Assembly (NCBI GenBank): GCA_017441505.1
Contig: JAFRXL010000022.1
Coordinates: 1-64,000 of the forward strand
Reading direction: 5' to 3'
DNA length: 64,000 nucleotides
Source of the DNA: Ruminococcus sp.
GTDB taxonomy: Bacteria > Bacillota > Clostridia > Oscillospirales > Ruminococcaceae
The position numbers and the translations under genes were made by a program. Below, in pieces: positions 7,439-16,607 of this stretch (position 1 is the stretch's first letter; each line of letters begins with the position of its first letter). The notes under the pieces were generated by a model, which saw nothing but the letters and a program-made list of their open reading frames with translations, searched no databases and was not told the DNA's origin.

Positions 7439-8377
7439 ATGCGAGTTAGATTTCATCTCCCGGATTTTTCGGGAAATTTCAAGCTTAATTTCATGTTTGC
7501 CGAGATGCTCAGACACCGTCCGGAGTTTTTCCGTGAGGGCGTTGAGATAGCTTCTTTCTACGGAGTTTTTCCGCCATGTCTCTGGAACGGCGGCAGAACT
7601 CAGGGCGGCATGACTGACAAAAATTATATCAAGAACGTTATCAAGGCTTTCAATGAACGTGGAATACCTCTTAGATATACTTTCACCAATATGATGCTGG
7701 AGAAAAAGCATCTCAGCGACGACCGCTGCAATATGATCCTCAATCTTTCCAATAACGGACTCAATGAAGCTATCGTAGCTTCTCCGATACTTGAAGACTA
7801 TCTCAGAAGAAATTATCCAAAGTTCAAGCTGACAAGCTCCACCTGCAAACGCCTTAATACGGAAGAAGCTCTTTTAGCTGAGCTTGAAAAGGATTATCAC
7901 ATAGTCGTTATTGATTATGACCTCAATAACAAATTCGACATTCTCGAAAGACTTCCGAGAAAAAAGGATATAGAGTTCCTTATCAATGCCTGCTGTGAGC
8001 CTGAATGTCCGAGAAGACTTGAACACTATAAGTCAATAGGTCAGCAGCAGATAGCCTATTGCGAGCATATCAAAAAGTACCCTAACCTGCCTTTTGATGT
8101 AGTAAAGAACGATCCGCATAATTTCAGAGACTGCCCTTACTCAAAGCGTGGCATCTTCGAGATTCGTGACCTCCGCACTCATATCAAACCAGACGATATA
8201 TGGGAAAAATACGTTCCTATGGGATTCGAGCAGTTCAAGATAGAGGGACGTACTGCAAGTCCGCTCAATATCCTTGAAACTTATATGTACTATATGGCTA
8301 AGCCGGAGTGCCGTGACGAGGCTCGCTTCACTCTGCTCAAAATGCTCGAAAATTCAAAGGCACTGATATTCAATTAA
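7439..8377 (+). CDS. U32-like TIM-barrel protein, paralogue A
   Basis: Start at 7439, with AGGAGA upstream. The 312-residue product is strongly similar along its length to the next protein. Shared blocks include FHLPDF, REGVEIAS.YG.FPP, TSSTCKR, VVIDYDLNN, NACC.P.C, LRTHI and MGFEQFKIEGR. The KIEGR block and the cysteine pattern (Cys185, 186, 190 and Cys232) resemble peptidase-U32-type proteins, several of which (such as UbiU/UbiV) hold a 4Fe-4S cluster and act as RNA or cofactor hydroxylases rather than peptidases. The family link is by motif only. Substrate is unknown. Confidence 0.65.
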   Translation: MRVRFHLPDFSGNFKLNFMFAEMLRHRPEFFREGVEIASFYGVFPPCLWNGGRTQGGMTDKNYIKNVIKAFNERGIPLRYTFTNMMLEKKHLSDDRCNMILNLSNNGLNEAIVASPILEDYLRRNYPKFKLTSSTCKRLNTEEALLAELEKDYHIVVIDYDLNNKFDILERLPRKKDIEFLINACCEPECPRRLEHYKSIGQQQIAYCEHIKKYPNLPFDVVKNDPHNFRDCPYSKRGIFEIRDLRTHIKPDDIWEKYVPMGFEQFKIEGRTASPLNILETYMYYMAKPECRDEARFTLLKMLENSKALIFN

Positions 8378-8394
8378 AGGAGGACATAAGCACT

Positions 8395-9354
8395 ATGAGA
8401 GCACGTTTTCATCTTCCTGATTTCGCCCAGCACTTTATGTTCAATCTCATTTTTGCCGATATGCTCAAACACCGTCCGGAGCTCTTTCGTGAGGGCGTTG
8501 AAATAGCCTCTGTATACGGAACTTTTCCGCCTGCGATATGGAACGGCGGACGCTTTGCAAGCGGCAAATGCGATAAAGGCTTCATAAAGCAGGTCATAAA
8601 GTCTTTCAACGATATTGGCATACCTCTGAGATTTACTTTCACAAATCCGGTTCTTGAAAAGAAACACGTTCACGATGAATACTGCAATATGATAATGCAC
8701 CTTGCAGACAACGGTATGAACGAGGTCATTGTGGCTTCTCCGATACTCGAAGAATATATCCGCAAGACCTACCCCAATTACAAGATAACAAGCTCTACCT
8801 GCAAGCGTATCACAGAGCCGGAAAAGCTCTATGAAGAGGTCGGTAAGGACTATCATATCGTCGTTATTGACTATGACCTCAATAATCATTTCGATATTCT
8901 CGAAAAAATTCCGGACAAGCAGAAGTGCGAGCTCCTTGTAAATGCCTGCTGTAACCCCGGATGCAAACTGCGTTCCGACCACTACAAAATGATAGGTGCA
9001 GAAACTCTTGCGTATGCAGAGCATATGAAAAAAACAAACGCTCCGACCTTTGATTTCAAATTGTCCTCAAAATATGCAGAGTACATCAAAGACGAGATCA
9101 TCGAATGCAAGTGTATGGACAGGTCTGTATTCCAGATAAAAAATCTGAGAACTCATATAAGTCCGGATGCGATATGGGATAAGTACATCCCTATGGGCTT
9201 CGAGCAGTTCAAGATAGAGGGTCGTACTATCGAGCTCTTCAACCTTGTTGAGCACTATATGTACTACATGATAAAGCCGGAATGCCGTGACGAAGCACGT
9301 CTTTTGTTCCTTACACATCTAAAAAATGAAAACGTTATACAGGCACGATTCTAA
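8395..9354 (+). CDS. U32-like TIM-barrel protein, paralogue B
   Basis: A 319-residue paralogue of the preceding protein, starting 17 bases after its stop behind a clear AAAGGAGG. It keeps all the likely cluster cysteines: NACCNPGC and ECKCM, plus STCKR, which suggests both copies bind the same cofactor. The MGFEQFKIEGR block near the C-terminus matches the U32-type signature. The pair probably forms a heterodimer, by analogy with the UbiU-UbiV pair of U32 proteins; this is inference. Neither copy has a signal peptide, so they should be cytoplasmic. Confidence 0.66.
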   Translation: MRARFHLPDFAQHFMFNLIFADMLKHRPELFREGVEIASVYGTFPPAIWNGGRFASGKCDKGFIKQVIKSFNDIGIPLRFTFTNPVLEKKHVHDEYCNMIMHLADNGMNEVIVASPILEEYIRKTYPNYKITSSTCKRITEPEKLYEEVGKDYHIVVIDYDLNNHFDILEKIPDKQKCELLVNACCNPGCKLRSDHYKMIGAETLAYAEHMKKTNAPTFDFKLSSKYAEYIKDEIIECKCMDRSVFQIKNLRTHISPDAIWDKYIPMGFEQFKIEGRTIELFNLVEHYMYYMIKPECRDEARLLFLTHLKNENVIQARF

Positions 9355-9372
9355 CGAACGGAGTTGAATGTC

Positions 9373-10878
9373 ATGAAAGCTGCTGCTGTTTTCAGCGATA
9401 ATATGGTCCTTCAGAGAAACAGACCGGTGAGGATATTCGGTAACTGCAAGGAAGGTCAGGAGAATATCACAGTAAGTATACCTGAGCTTTCAGTCTCGGC
9501 TAAAGCTCTTGTAAAAGGCAGCAAATGGGAAGCTCTGCTGCCGCCTGTCGATGCCTGTGAGGATTGCACCGTTGAGATAGCCTCCGGAGCTGTAAAGATA
9601 GTTTTCAGAAATGTCGCAATCGGCGAGGTATGGCTTGCCGGCGGACAGTCAAACATGGAGTTCGAGCTGCACAATGAGCTTCACGGAAATGAAGCTCTTG
9701 CGGAATGTTCCAAAGAGAACGTAAGATTCTACTACACGCCGAAGTGTCCGATGAATGACGAAAACTTACTCCGCTCGGAAGCTGAGAGCTGCTGGAGTAT
9801 GCCGTCAGAGCAGAATTCTAAGGCATGGTCGGCAGTTGGATACTACTTTGCAAAAGAGCTCAGCCGAAAGCTTGGAGTTACCGTTGGTATCATCGGCTGC
9901 AACTGGGGCGGAACTTCTGCTTCTGCGTGGATGAGCCGTGAATATCTCGGACAGGACTCCCGTATCCGCTCCTATATCGATGAATACGACGAGGCTGTAA
10001 AGGGAAAGTCCGATGAACAGATGATCGCTGAATACGATGATTACAGCAAGCGTCAGTGGGAATGGGAGCAGCGTAAGGAGAAATGTCTGACCGAAGACCC
10101 TGATATTTCTTGGAGCGACCTTATCAAAAAGTGCGGCGAGAATCTTTATCCGGGTCCGGCAGGTATCAAGAATCCCATGCGGCCGTGCGGTCTTTACGAG
10201 ACTATGATAACACGAGCAGCTCCATATACGCTGAGAGGTGTTATCTACTATCAGGGCGAATCCGATGACCACAGACCCGAATGTTATGAAGTGCTCATGA
10301 AAGCTCTGATAGAACAGTGGCGAAGCGTCTGGAAAGATAACGAGCTGCCGCTGTTAATGGTGCAGCTGCCTATGCATCGCTATAAAGACGATCCGGACTT
10401 CAAAAACTGGGCGATGATACGTCAGGCACAAATGAACGTTTTCCGCACTGTAAAAAATACCGGTATCGCTGTTGCTCTCGACTGCGGAGAATTCAACGAG
10501 ATACATCCTAAGGAAAAAGCAACTGTCGCTCACAGACTTTACCTGCAAGCTCTTTCCGAGGTCTACGGACTTGCAAAGCAGACCGAAACTCTGCCGCCTT
10601 TGTTCAGTTATGCCGTTGCCGAAAATGACCGCATAAGACTGTATTTTGATAATTGCTGCGGATTTGAAGTTCGTGGGGAGCTTAACGGCTTTGAAATTGC
10701 CGGAGCTGACGGCGAGTTTAGTCCGGCAGAAGCCTCCACAGACGGAAATACCATAGTGCTGAAATGTGACTATAAAGCTCCGCTGACCGGAGTAAGATTT
10801 ATGTGGACTAACTATGCAGAAGTGGCTCTTTACGGCAAAAATGGACTTCCGGTACCAACTTTTAAAAAAATTTTCTGA
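9373..10878 (+). CDS. SGNH hydrolase, sialate O-acetylesterase-like
   Basis: A 501-residue protein of the sialate 9-O-acetylesterase family. It opens with an N-terminal beta domain (FSDNMVLQR), followed by the catalytic AGGQSNMEF block with Ser at about 93, the NWGGT block, IYYQGESD, and EIHP near residue 378 supplying the catalytic His. In most relatives the acid before IHP is Asp, and here it is Glu. There is no signal peptide, so it should act inside the cell on acetylated sugars imported from glycans. ATG 9373 is preferred to TTG 9364 because GGAG lies at proper spacing. It may be co-transcribed with the U32-like pair. Confidence 0.88.
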   Translation: MKAAAVFSDNMVLQRNRPVRIFGNCKEGQENITVSIPELSVSAKALVKGSKWEALLPPVDACEDCTVEIASGAVKIVFRNVAIGEVWLAGGQSNMEFELHNELHGNEALAECSKENVRFYYTPKCPMNDENLLRSEAESCWSMPSEQNSKAWSAVGYYFAKELSRKLGVTVGIIGCNWGGTSASAWMSREYLGQDSRIRSYIDEYDEAVKGKSDEQMIAEYDDYSKRQWEWEQRKEKCLTEDPDISWSDLIKKCGENLYPGPAGIKNPMRPCGLYETMITRAAPYTLRGVIYYQGESDDHRPECYEVLMKALIEQWRSVWKDNELPLLMVQLPMHRYKDDPDFKNWAMIRQAQMNVFRTVKNTGIAVALDCGEFNEIHPKEKATVAHRLYLQALSEVYGLAKQTETLPPLFSYAVAENDRIRLYFDNCCGFEVRGELNGFEIAGADGEFSPAEASTDGNTIVLKCDYKAPLTGVRFMWTNYAEVALYGKNGLPVPTFKKIF

Positions 10879-10882
10879 AAAT

Positions 10883-10920
10883 GTGTCCGCTTTTGAGGAG
10901 TTGTTACGAATGTTTATTAT
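10883..10920 (+). repeat. Dispersed 38-base intergenic repeat, copy 2
   Basis: This is the second copy of the 280-317 repeat, with an identical 16-base end TACGAATGTTTATTAT. Here it is followed at once by a small hairpin (GGGAC/GTCCC, 10925-10939) and a TATTTTT run, so the unit could belong to a terminator or to a short RNA. It lies just past the hydrolase stop codon. Confidence 0.5.
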
Positions 10921-11010
10921 AGAGGGGACTTCTTGTCCCTACCTCCTCCTTATTTTTAATAGGTGACAGGCTTGAAATTGTGCCTGCTCATAAAGTTTAT
11001 ATTTATTATT

Positions 11011-11046
11011 TAGGGAATTCTTTTAAAAAGAGTTCCCTATTTTTTT
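11011..11046 (+). terminator. Intrinsic terminator after the plus-strand gene block
   Basis: The arms TAGGGAATTCTTTT (11011-11024) and AAAAGAGTTCCCTA (11026-11039) form a long stem with one G-T pair, followed by a run of seven T residues. It ends the plus-strand transcripts facing the minus-strand polysaccharide operon. Confidence 0.85.
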
Positions 11047-11052
11047 GCAAAC

Positions 11053-11082
11053 AAAAAACTCCTGCAGCAGAAGCTACAGGAG
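11053..11082 (-). terminator. Intrinsic terminator of the polysaccharide operon
   Basis: On the minus strand, CTCCTG-AGC/GCT-CAGGAG (11059-11082) forms a hairpin followed by TTTTTTG. It lies just past the last gene of the operon (stop at 11089). Confidence 0.85.
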
Positions 11083-11088
11083 CATATC

Positions 11089-12024
11089 TCAATTATCATC
11101 AACTTTTTTTCCGGCATATATCTTACCTATTGCAAATGCCGCTACATCTGCAAATACGGACGACAGCCTCATCACAAGCACATAGAGCACTATCTTGTCC
11201 GAGAAGCTGTTTCCGCATACAAAGAGCATAACCCCCTCACGGATGCCGATACCTCCGGGAGCTCCCGGGGTAACGAAACCGATTATCCATGCGAACATAA
11301 AAGCTCCGGTAAGAGTTACAAACTCCTTTGTGGAAGCATCGCTGCCGACAATAAGCATAAGGCAGATAAAGTACATTACCGCAGACACAGAATTCTGGAG
11401 CAGATAGTAGAATATGCCTTTCATCAGCGTCGGACGATTTTCCTTTTCAAAAGCCTTTGAATACCTTGAAATATAGGATGCGAGCTTTTCACGGAATTTA
11501 AAGCGGATGAGAAATATCATTACTATCATCAGCACTATCCCTACAGCACCGACTATCAGCAGATTTCTGCCGTATTTTCCCATAAGCTCCGCTATCTTGC
11601 TTCCGAGAAGGATCACAGAAATAATTCCGGTCCAGAATACGCAGAATAGTATATCAAGGACTGTCGCACAGGCAACGTCAACGTGACTTATGTTCATATC
11701 AGCCGCAAGCTTGTTGCGTCCGACATACTGGAACACATTTCCCGGAAGATACTTGTATATATTCGACTGCGTATATACAGGCATTGCTGCGGAGAAAGGT
11801 ATCTTTCTTCCGGAGAGTGACTGTGTGAATACGAGCCACGGGATGCACGAGAAGATGATTATTACAGTCTGTACGATGCACCCTATTACAAATGAGGATA
11901 TAACACGTCCGGACTTGAACTGTGACGGACTTATATCCATGTCCAGCAGCTTCTTGACCACAAACGCAAGAGCCGCTATCATTATGATATTGCCGGCTGT
12001 CTTTATAATTTTCTTAAAATTCAT
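11089..12024 (-). CDS. LPG-synthase-TM-like (UPF0104) integral membrane protein
   Basis: A 311-residue protein with about eight hydrophobic segments, starting MNFKKIIKTAGN. The pattern, including the SNIYKYLPGNVFQYVGR loop and the TPGAPGGIGIREG loop near residue 260, is that of the lysylphosphatidylglycerol synthase TM region/UPF0104 (AglD, YbhN) family. Members next to glycosyltransferases are thought to flip or handle lipid-linked sugars. There is no aminoacyltransferase domain, so it is not a full MprF. It starts two bases after the stop of the upstream glycosyltransferase gene, so coupling is likely. Last gene of the operon. Confidence 0.85.
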   Translation of the reverse strand: MNFKKIIKTAGNIIMIAALAFVVKKLLDMDISPSQFKSGRVISSFVIGCIVQTVIIIFSCIPWLVFTQSLSGRKIPFSAAMPVYTQSNIYKYLPGNVFQYVGRNKLAADMNISHVDVACATVLDILFCVFWTGIISVILLGSKIAELMGKYGRNLLIVGAVGIVLMIVMIFLIRFKFREKLASYISRYSKAFEKENRPTLMKGIFYYLLQNSVSAVMYFICLMLIVGSDASTKEFVTLTGAFMFAWIIGFVTPGAPGGIGIREGVMLFVCGNSFSDKIVLYVLVMRLSSVFADVAAFAIGKIYAGKKVDDN

Positions 12025-12026
12025 AC

Positions 12027-13109
12027 TTACTTTCTTCCAAGCATTTCTGCAAATAATTTTGTATACTGACGGCAGATAGCTTTCCATGAGTACTTTTCAC
12101 GGGTATATCTGCTGAATTCCTCAGCCTTTTTCTTGTAAGCCTCACGGTTGGCACAGAGGTCTTTTATGCGGTCAGCGTACTGGTCAGAATTTCCGCTCTC
12201 CATGACCCAGCCGTTTTTCTGGTCAATAACAGCGTCACGTATCCCCTCTATACCGGAAGCAAATACTGCAAGACCTGCAAGACTTGCCTCAACAGCAACA
12301 AGTCCGAATCCCTCCATATCGCCCTCAACGTGGATATTAGGCATTATGAAAGCGTCTGCGTGAGTGTAAATAGAGTTGAGCTCCTCAGTCTCTACTCTGC
12401 CGAGCATTTTCACCTTATCGCCAAGACCTTTTTCCTCTATACACTGTGCAATTCTGTCGTGGTCTTCACCGCCGCCGACTATGAGGTACTTTACCTTCTG
12501 GTCTTTCAGCTTAGGCATAACGTTGCGGACAAACCACTCAACGCCCTTTCTCTTGACAAGTCTGCCGACTGTTACAAGCACTACATCGTCATCAGAGATA
12601 TTGTTCTTTCTGCAAATCTCGCTGTAGTCCGCACATTTTCCGCTGAACTGCTCTGTATCTACTCCGCAGTTTATAACGCAGGAGCGTTTGCCGCCTCTTT
12701 TACGGAAAGTATTGTCGGTCTCACGGCTTATCGAGATATACTTATCAAATTTATTATAGAAAAGCTTCAGATAGAACTGATAAAGCGGATTCTTGTAGGT
12801 TATATCGAGTCCGAAAACGTTTACGACTACCTTTTTGCGTGGGTAAAGGAGCTTTGTGAAGAATCCTATGCCGCTCATGAGAGCGTCACCGACGAATATC
12901 ACGTCATATTTTCTTGCCTTTATAAGAGTCTTTATACCGGCATACGGCAGGAACCACACAAGGTGTTTCTGCGACTTTCCAAGAGAGATAATATCCGCAG
13001 AGACCTCATCGGGGTCAAAATTATTATAGAGATTATAGCTGAAATTCTCCATTCCGCCTACAGCCGGCGGATATTTTCTGGTTATATAAAGAAGCTTAAT
13101 TTTTTTCAT
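12027..13109 (-). CDS. GT4 family glycosyltransferase
   Basis: A 360-residue GT-B enzyme. The N-terminal half has RKYPPAVGGMENF, the glycine-rich acceptor-side loop of GT4 proteins. The C-terminal half has VTVGRLVKRKGVEW and the nucleotide-sugar EX7E motif EGFGLVAVE. It probably transfers a hexose or rhamnose from a nucleotide sugar to the growing polymer on the cytoplasmic side. Start at 13109 after AGGAG; it overlaps the end of the GT2 gene by 14 bases. Donor and linkage cannot be read from sequence. Confidence 0.9.
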   Translation of the reverse strand: MKKIKLLYITRKYPPAVGGMENFSYNLYNNFDPDEVSADIISLGKSQKHLVWFLPYAGIKTLIKARKYDVIFVGDALMSGIGFFTKLLYPRKKVVVNVFGLDITYKNPLYQFYLKLFYNKFDKYISISRETDNTFRKRGGKRSCVINCGVDTEQFSGKCADYSEICRKNNISDDDVVLVTVGRLVKRKGVEWFVRNVMPKLKDQKVKYLIVGGGEDHDRIAQCIEEKGLGDKVKMLGRVETEELNSIYTHADAFIMPNIHVEGDMEGFGLVAVEASLAGLAVFASGIEGIRDAVIDQKNGWVMESGNSDQYADRIKDLCANREAYKKKAEEFSRYTREKYSWKAICRQYTKLFAEMLGRK

Positions 13110-14109
13110 TTTTCTTCTCCTGAGCATTATTTTCTGTCGGTACATCTGTTATCAGGTCAGCAAATTTGCCTGATGAGCACTCCATTTTTCTCACTCTGTA
13201 CTGTACGTCTTCAAGGAGCTTTCGGTTTGAAGCGATAGTATCGCCGAGAAGTCCGAGAGTGATTGTCTGGAAGCCCATCATAAGGAGTATAGCTGTGAGG
13301 ATAAGTGACTGTACGTGTCCGTCACCCTCGCCCATGCCGAGGAGTATAAGGAATCTTACACCAAGTATTCCGCCTAATCCCATGAGTATAAGTCCGATAG
13401 TCATAAAGAATTTAAGAGGCTTATACATTACAAAGGAACGTGTTATAACTGTGGATGAACGCTTCATGTATCTCCACATACTTGAAAACAGTCTTGAAGG
13501 ACGTGTCTCAGGGTTTGTTCTTATCGGAACAGAAGTCATGGCAGTCTTATTATTGCCTGCCTGAATTATGGTCTCAAGGGTGTATGTATATTCATTTACA
13601 ACATTAAGGCGGAGTGCGGCTTCTCTTGAATAAGCTCTGAAACCGCTCGGAGCGTCAGGGATGTCAGTACCGGAAGCAACTCTTACTACCCAGCTTCCGA
13701 GGTGCTGGAACTTCTTCTTCTTCCATGAGAAGTGCTCAGTATTGTCTATAGGACGCTCACCGATAACTATATCAGCCTTGCTGTCGATGATAGGACGTAC
13801 TATCTTTTCAATGTCCGCACCGCAGTACTGGTTATCAGCATCAGTGTTTACGATAATATCAGCTCCGAGGTGGAGGCAGGCATCTATACCAGCCATGAAG
13901 CCCTTAGCAAGTCCCTTATTCTGCTTGAAAGATACGATATGGTGGAAGCCAAGCTCCTTTGCACGTTTTACGGTGTTGTCCTTGCTTCCGTCATTGATTA
14001 TGAGGTATTCGATAGTATCGATGCCGTCGATATGCCTTGGAAGATCATTATATGCGAGCTCAAGTGTCTCTTCCTCGTTGTAACAAGGTATCTGGATTAT
14101 AAGTTTCAT
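13096..14109 (-). CDS. GT2 polyprenyl-phosphate glycosyltransferase (DPM1-like)
   Basis: A 337-residue protein with a GT-A domain: IPCYNEEETL at the start, IINDGSKD, and NTDADNQY supplying the DxD metal site. Two C-terminal membrane segments follow (about 235-300), the layout of bactoprenyl- or dolichyl-phosphate mannosyl/glucosyltransferases. These load a sugar onto polyprenyl phosphate for use by GT-C enzymes outside the membrane. The next upstream gene encodes such a GT-C-like protein, so the two may work as donor maker and donor user. The C-terminal tail is short and charged and overlaps the next gene. Confidence 0.9.
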   Translation of the reverse strand: MKLIIQIPCYNEEETLELAYNDLPRHIDGIDTIEYLIINDGSKDNTVKRAKELGFHHIVSFKQNKGLAKGFMAGIDACLHLGADIIVNTDADNQYCGADIEKIVRPIIDSKADIVIGERPIDNTEHFSWKKKKFQHLGSWVVRVASGTDIPDAPSGFRAYSREAALRLNVVNEYTYTLETIIQAGNNKTAMTSVPIRTNPETRPSRLFSSMWRYMKRSSTVITRSFVMYKPLKFFMTIGLILMGLGGILGVRFLILLGMGEGDGHVQSLILTAILLMMGFQTITLGLLGDTIASNRKLLEDVQYRVRKMECSSGKFADLITDVPTENNAQEKKNEKN

Positions 14110-14123
14110 ATCATTATTCCTTT

Positions 14124-16592
14124 CTATTTTACCGGTACGAACTGTACTGAATTTATCGGTATTCCGAGATCTCTGCTGTCATCTGGATTTATAACAGAGG
14201 CATTCCATAGAGGAACTGTTATCTCAAGAATATTTTCAGAATCGTTTACCAATTCTTCGGGTACTTCATAGTGAAGCGGCTGACCGTTATTTTCACGGGT
14301 TATACTGTCTGTTCCGACCTTTTCGCCATTGAGGAAGACCGTTACCTCAACTTCATCTTTGCCCATTTCGGTAAGAGGAAGCATATTTGCAAGGTTGATG
14401 TTGAGGTCATAGGTCGCAGGGAAAAGTGAACATTCAAGTTCAGTTTTCTCGGAATTTGTCCAGCAGAAAGATGTTTCAAGAGCCGAAACTCCGCTGAACA
14501 TAGAGTAGTTCTCCGATGCCGTATAGAGCAGATTGTATTTTCCGTAGGAGTAAAGCCCGATAGTTTCATCGTTTAAATAGAATTTATTGGACATAGGAAC
14601 GAGTTTTCCTGTACTTTGTGTATCATCCTCGCTGTGGTGGAGCTTGTTGGAGTATATCGTAGCATAAGCATCCTCATCAGGATTTTCCTTAGCAATATAG
14701 AGCACTCTGCAATACTTGACGAGAAGGTCTTTGAACTGGTTTTCATCGTCATTTATTTCAGGAAATACTCTTGCTCCTGTTATATTTTTTATCGGCAGCC
14801 ACAGACGATAATCATAGTCTGACGAGATAACAACACAGTCTGTAGGAGCGATATGGTCGCAGAGATCATCTATTATGCTCCATTCCATACGGGTATCATC
14901 AACATTGTTGAGCAGATAGTGGTCGTACTTTGCTTCATAGCACAGACCAACAGCAGTCAGAGGGATCAGCAGTTTAGCTCCGAAGCGGTCAAGCACAGTA
15001 ACGGAGAATATAACTGCGACAGAGATGAACGGTGCGAGGTAGCGTGAGTAATAGTAATAGTACTGGATCTCGTATCTGAGGAATGTCGAGTAGACGAGTA
15101 TACAGTAGAAGAACATCAGGAACAGCACAAGTCGGGAGTGGTCGGCAGCGAGACTTTTTGTGAATATAAAGCCTGCGATAATGCCTGCCGGCAAGAGGAG
15201 TATACCTGCATTTCCGGCAAATCCGACGAGCGTAAGGTTATTTGCCTGATCCCAGTTGCTGTATCTTCTGAATGCTTTCAAAGCAATATACAGAACCGGC
15301 ATAAGTATCATAAGCTTTAAAAGTATGTTGAACCATTTGTTTTCAGCTGCCTTTTTTATAAACTTATTGGGGTTAAAGCCTTTTTTAGTCATCAGCAGCA
15401 GAACAACAGCAAAGATCGCAAGTATAACTGTAGCTATGATCGCAGCAGCAGTTACATATTTGGAAATATTTGAATCCTTTATTCCATGCTTGAATACCGG
15501 ACTGTAGTTATTTATGGTATATACAGGCTGTACATGACGCATCATGTAGAAGCTTGCAAGATAACCGGCAGTTGTCAGCGGCATAAGTATTGCATACTGC
15601 TTTTCACGGGTGAACACGAACATTCCGGCATACACCATGACGAACAGCGGCAGTACTGTATATATGGATACATGGTAGCATCCGAACACCGCTATCGGTA
15701 TTATCGAGAACCATTTCTGCTTTGGATTCTGGTCGTCTGTCATAAAGTAAAGGAACGCCAGAGGCAGAAGTGCGAGGAATATCTCTGTAAGTGCAGACTT
15801 CGCTACCCATATAACTACCGGAGCAAATGCTGCCGCTGCACAGGCACAGAATGAAGACCAGTTTTTTAGCTTCAGGTTCTTACATACGAAATATACAAGG
15901 AAGATAAGGCATATGTAGAAGATAGTCTCAATATCCTGCATATCCTCCATACCGAATATAGTGCCCCATGTTGCGAGGAATGCCGAGTAGGTCGGTATAC
16001 CGTGCATAAGGCCGGCAGTCCTCTTTCCCTTAGTGCCCTCAACTTTCAGCGGAAAATTAGCACTTGGGATGTCATAGCCTCTTAAATGTTCAAAGACTGT
16101 AGCTTTAAAATCGCCTTTCTGATCGTTGGTATCAAGTTCGTAATACTCGTTGAAATCCTTGACCTTTTTGGTATTGCCGTTTATGAACATTATAGCCTGC
16201 GTCTGATATACGCCCTCGTCCTGTCCCATACCAAAGTATTCATTTTTCAGTGATACAAAAGGGACAGCAACAAGTGATACTATAATAGGTATAAGCATAG
16301 GTTTCAGCGAAAGATCACAGCTTATCAGCTTTTTTAACCTGAAAGGCTTAGGTCTTCGCAGGAATACCACAGCCGCAAGTATCAGCAGATCAAGTGCGGC
16401 TGCACCGGCGGCTGTACGGAAAACTGTATATTTATCGAGCACGAAAAGTCCCATGCTCACAAAAACGTGAGAGAACAGCCACATCAATATTCCGAGGACT
16501 ATTTCTTCTATGATATTTTTATTTTTGTACCAGATCACAGTGCTGAGAACGGAGAGAAGAACTCCGCCGAGGCAGGTGAATATGAATAACAT
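14124..16592 (-). CDS. Large polytopic membrane protein, GT-C glycosyltransferase-like
   Basis: The 822-residue protein has about thirteen membrane segments up to residue 560, then a ~250-residue soluble C-terminal domain. The first long extracellular loop after about residue 110 carries GMGQDEGVYQ, which fits the acidic catalytic motif of polyprenyl-phosphate-dependent GT-C enzymes (the ArnT/PMT group). It would then add sugar side-branches to the polymer outside the membrane, taking donor from the neighbouring GT2 product. The C-terminal domain is unfamiliar. The GT-C call rests on layout and one motif; a polymerase is the main alternative. Confidence 0.7.
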   Translation of the reverse strand: MLFIFTCLGGVLLSVLSTVIWYKNKNIIEEIVLGILMWLFSHVFVSMGLFVLDKYTVFRTAAGAAALDLLILAAVVFLRRPKPFRLKKLISCDLSLKPMLIPIIVSLVAVPFVSLKNEYFGMGQDEGVYQTQAIMFINGNTKKVKDFNEYYELDTNDQKGDFKATVFEHLRGYDIPSANFPLKVEGTKGKRTAGLMHGIPTYSAFLATWGTIFGMEDMQDIETIFYICLIFLVYFVCKNLKLKNWSSFCACAAAAFAPVVIWVAKSALTEIFLALLPLAFLYFMTDDQNPKQKWFSIIPIAVFGCYHVSIYTVLPLFVMVYAGMFVFTREKQYAILMPLTTAGYLASFYMMRHVQPVYTINNYSPVFKHGIKDSNISKYVTAAAIIATVILAIFAVVLLLMTKKGFNPNKFIKKAAENKWFNILLKLMILMPVLYIALKAFRRYSNWDQANNLTLVGFAGNAGILLLPAGIIAGFIFTKSLAADHSRLVLFLMFFYCILVYSTFLRYEIQYYYYYSRYLAPFISVAVIFSVTVLDRFGAKLLIPLTAVGLCYEAKYDHYLLNNVDDTRMEWSIIDDLCDHIAPTDCVVISSDYDYRLWLPIKNITGARVFPEINDDENQFKDLLVKYCRVLYIAKENPDEDAYATIYSNKLHHSEDDTQSTGKLVPMSNKFYLNDETIGLYSYGKYNLLYTASENYSMFSGVSALETSFCWTNSEKTELECSLFPATYDLNINLANMLPLTEMGKDEVEVTVFLNGEKVGTDSITRENNGQPLHYEVPEELVNDSENILEITVPLWNASVINPDDSRDLGIPINSVQFVPVK

Positions 16593-16607
16593 TTTATAAC
16601 CTCACTC

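Noticed and set aside
8374-9024. 216-residue minus-strand frame opposite the U32-like pair
   Set aside because: The plus-strand paralogues are conserved to each other in protein sequence, so the antisense frame is a by-product.
12330-13238. 302-residue plus-strand frame opposite a glycosyltransferase gene
   Set aside because: No ribosome site or recognisable protein; it is antisense to well-supported minus-strand genes.
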